From: Cyanobacteria bacterium UBA4641 | GTDB taxonomy: Bacteria > Cyanobacteriota > Vampirovibrionia > Gastranaerophilales > Gastranaerophilaceae | Reading direction: 5' to 3' | Length of the DNA stretch: 12,745 nucleotides | Assembly: GCA_002405805.1 (NCBI GenBank) | Contig: DHMN01000035.1 | Span: 1 to 12,745 of the forward strand | In this document: piece after piece, positions 11,421 to 12,745 of the stretch | Layout of the letters: every line of letters begins with the position of its first letter | Numbering within the stretch: position 1 is the first letter of the stretch | Made by a program: the position numbers and the translations under genes | Notes under the pieces: model-generated | Told to the model about the DNA's origin: nothing | The model's input: the letters and a program-made list of their open reading frames with translations, nothing else | Databases searched by the model: none

Positions 11421-12701
11421 ATGAAATGTCCAAAATGTGGTTCAGAACTTGAGATTCTGAATATTTGCGACCTAACTGTACAGTTTTGCAAAGACTGTGG
11501 TGGAATGTGGATAAAATATCCAACGCTAAAGAAAATAGGCGAAATGCTTGGTTTAAAAAGCGAACTTATTAATCCTGCAGAAATGGTTAATATCAACGTG
11601 AAAGAGGCTCCACGCGAATGCCCTAGTTGTACTAAAACAATGGAAAAAGTTTATTTCAACGGAATTATCGTTGATAAATGTTCGGCATGTAACGGTACAT
11701 GGTTTGATAATGGTGAACTTGCCAAGTATTTTAAACTATTTGCAAAAGGAAATATCGAAATTACCGATAACAAAACGTTTATCTCAAAATATTGCAAGGG
11801 GAATAAAGTACCAAAACAAGAGTACCAAGAGTTGGAAATTCAAAGTAAAGAACATGAAATACCAGCTTTTGCGATAAACGGCTTTATCGTTTTAGGGCTT
11901 TTGATTTTGTTTGCTATTGCTGTTTTGCCGTTTGCTTTTATCACACCGTTTATTGTTCCTGTCGTGATTGTTGCTGTTGTTTTCATTGTTGGCGGATTTA
12001 GAATTTTAAAACCTCAAGAGGCGCTTGCGCTGACAATTTTTGGTAAATATGTCGGAACTCTTCGCGGAGCAGGTTTTCACTGGGTTAATCCGTTTTCTAT
12101 GAGTGCGACTCCGCTAACTACAATTTCGCTAAAAGCAATGACTCTTGATAATGGAAAACAAAAAATCAACGATGAATTGGGTAATCCGATTGAAGTTGGC
12201 ATTATTGTAATTTGGGAAGTTGCGGATACAGCAAAGGCAATATTTAATGTAGATGATTACAAGACTTTTATTTCTGCGCAAAGCGATTCTGCATTGAGAA
12301 ATATTGTCAGAATGTATCCTTATGATGCGCCGGAAGAGTCAGGGAAATCTTCTTTGCGCGGTGATAGTGCAGAAATTTCGGCAAAGTTGAAAGCCGAAAT
12401 CCAAAGAAATGTCAAAGTTGCAGGGATAAATGTAGTGGATGCAAAAATAACTCACCTTGCTTATGCTCCTGAAATTGCTATTGCCATGCTCCAAAGACAA
12501 CAAGCTGCTGCAGTTATTGATGCGAAAAAGACAATTGTTGAAGGTGCTGTCGGTATGGTAGAAATGGCATTAAACAGATTGACAGCTAATAATGTTGTTC
12601 AACTTGATGAATTGGAAAAAGCCAAGATGATAAATAATCTTCTTGTTACGTTGTGTAGTAACAAAGAGGCTCAACCTGTTATCAAAAATAATTTACATTA
12701 A
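11421..12701 (+). CDS. Fusion of two zf-TFIIB zinc ribbons to a membrane-anchored SPFH/band 7 domain
   Basis: A 426-residue protein in three parts. First, two zf-TFIIB-type zinc ribbons: Cys3/Cys6/Cys23/Cys26, ending KDCGGMWI, and Cys67/Cys70/Cys87/Cys90, ending SACNGTWFDNGEL. The GG/G-x-W after the second Cys pair is typical of PF13453. Second, two membrane segments (about 150-174 and 177-193) that can form a hairpin. Third, an SPFH/band 7 domain (about 194-410), starting GGFRILKPQEALALTIFGKYVGTLRGAGFHWVNPF and containing the usual DAKITHLAYAPEIAIAMLQRQQAAAVIDAK (split here only by description). SPFH proteins form membrane-associated oligomers linked to microdomains and protease control. The ribbon should sit in the cytoplasm. 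Start ATG has GGGAG five bases upstream; 21 bp after recN, closed by a strong terminator. Confidence 0.9.
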   Translation: MKCPKCGSELEILNICDLTVQFCKDCGGMWIKYPTLKKIGEMLGLKSELINPAEMVNINVKEAPRECPSCTKTMEKVYFNGIIVDKCSACNGTWFDNGELAKYFKLFAKGNIEITDNKTFISKYCKGNKVPKQEYQELEIQSKEHEIPAFAINGFIVLGLLILFAIAVLPFAFITPFIVPVVIVAVVFIVGGFRILKPQEALALTIFGKYVGTLRGAGFHWVNPFSMSATPLTTISLKAMTLDNGKQKINDELGNPIEVGIIVIWEVADTAKAIFNVDDYKTFISAQSDSALRNIVRMYPYDAPEESGKSSLRGDSAEISAKLKAEIQRNVKVAGINVVDAKITHLAYAPEIAIAMLQRQQAAAVIDAKKTIVEGAVGMVEMALNRLTANNVVQLDELEKAKMINNLLVTLCSNKEAQPVIKNNLH

Positions 12702-12706
12702 GGATG

Positions 12707-12734
12707 TGGCGGAGCCGAAGGCTCCGCCATTTTT
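12707..12734 (+). terminator. Rho-independent terminator after the SPFH fusion gene
   Basis: A perfect 10-bp GC-rich stem, TGGCGGAGCC and GGCTCCGCCA (12707-12716 with 12720-12729), with a GAA loop, is followed by five T. It begins five bases after the stop codon and should end the recN/SPFH transcript. Confidence 0.95.
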
Positions 12735-12745
12735 ATATATAAAAA

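Noticed and set aside
1..12745. Prophage, integrative element, toxin-antitoxin, tRNA or rRNA genes
   Set aside because: No integrase, structural phage gene, toxin-antitoxin pair or cloverleaf-like sequence was found on either strand by reading.

Overview
The window comes from an AT-rich bacterial chromosome that uses the standard bacterial code and good Shine-Dalgarno sites. The best taxonomic clue is ribosomal protein S12. Its N-terminal wording (SERKK...KTKSPAL, then [20 protein letters not shown] and SYIPGIGHNLQEHS) is the cyanobacterial/plastid style. A Tic20-like membrane protein, a family best known from cyanobacteria and plastids, points the same way. No photosynthesis gene is present, and base composition is low in GC. 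I infer a non-photosynthetic Cyanobacteriota relative (Melainabacteria/Vampirovibrionia, possibly gut Gastranaerophilales). This is an inference from a few proteins, not a placement.

Layout. (1) Positions 1-663, minus strand: start of the str operon, with a strong promoter, a leader that can fold, rpsL, and the first 36 codons of rpsG. (2) 664-1004: non-coding, filled with small palindromic repeats, one copy of an 80-bp dispersed repeat and a (TAGC)5 tract. (3) 1005-2461, minus: a TPR-repeat protein overlapping a Tic20-like membrane protein (TAATG junction). (4) 2462-2830: a 107-bp MITE-like element and the second, identical copy of the 80-bp repeat. (5) 2831-3455, minus: a monocistronic coiled-coil protein of unknown function with its own strong terminator. 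(6) 3456-3714: divergent regulatory region with several short phased repeats. (7) 3715-6316, plus: an AI-2E/PerM-type membrane protein overlapping a radical SAM protein. (8) 6317-6537: second copy of the 107-bp element, between convergent genes. (9) 6538-7769, minus: a histidine-phosphatase-fold protein with an altered catalytic motif (CHG instead of RHG), followed by a secreted cysteine-rich protein. (10) 7850-12701, plus: leuD-type small subunit, SEC-C zinc-tail protein, recN, and a fusion of two zinc ribbons to a membrane-anchored SPFH/band 7 domain, closed by a strong terminator.

Most genes are housekeeping or conserved hypothetical. I see no phage, plasmid, CRISPR or toxin-antitoxin system. 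The unusual content is the zinc ribbon-SPFH fusion, the altered phosphatase paired with a Cys-rich secreted protein, the TPR/Tic20 pair, the orphan coiled-coil gene, and a family of nested-palindrome intergenic repeats whose arms covary between copies.
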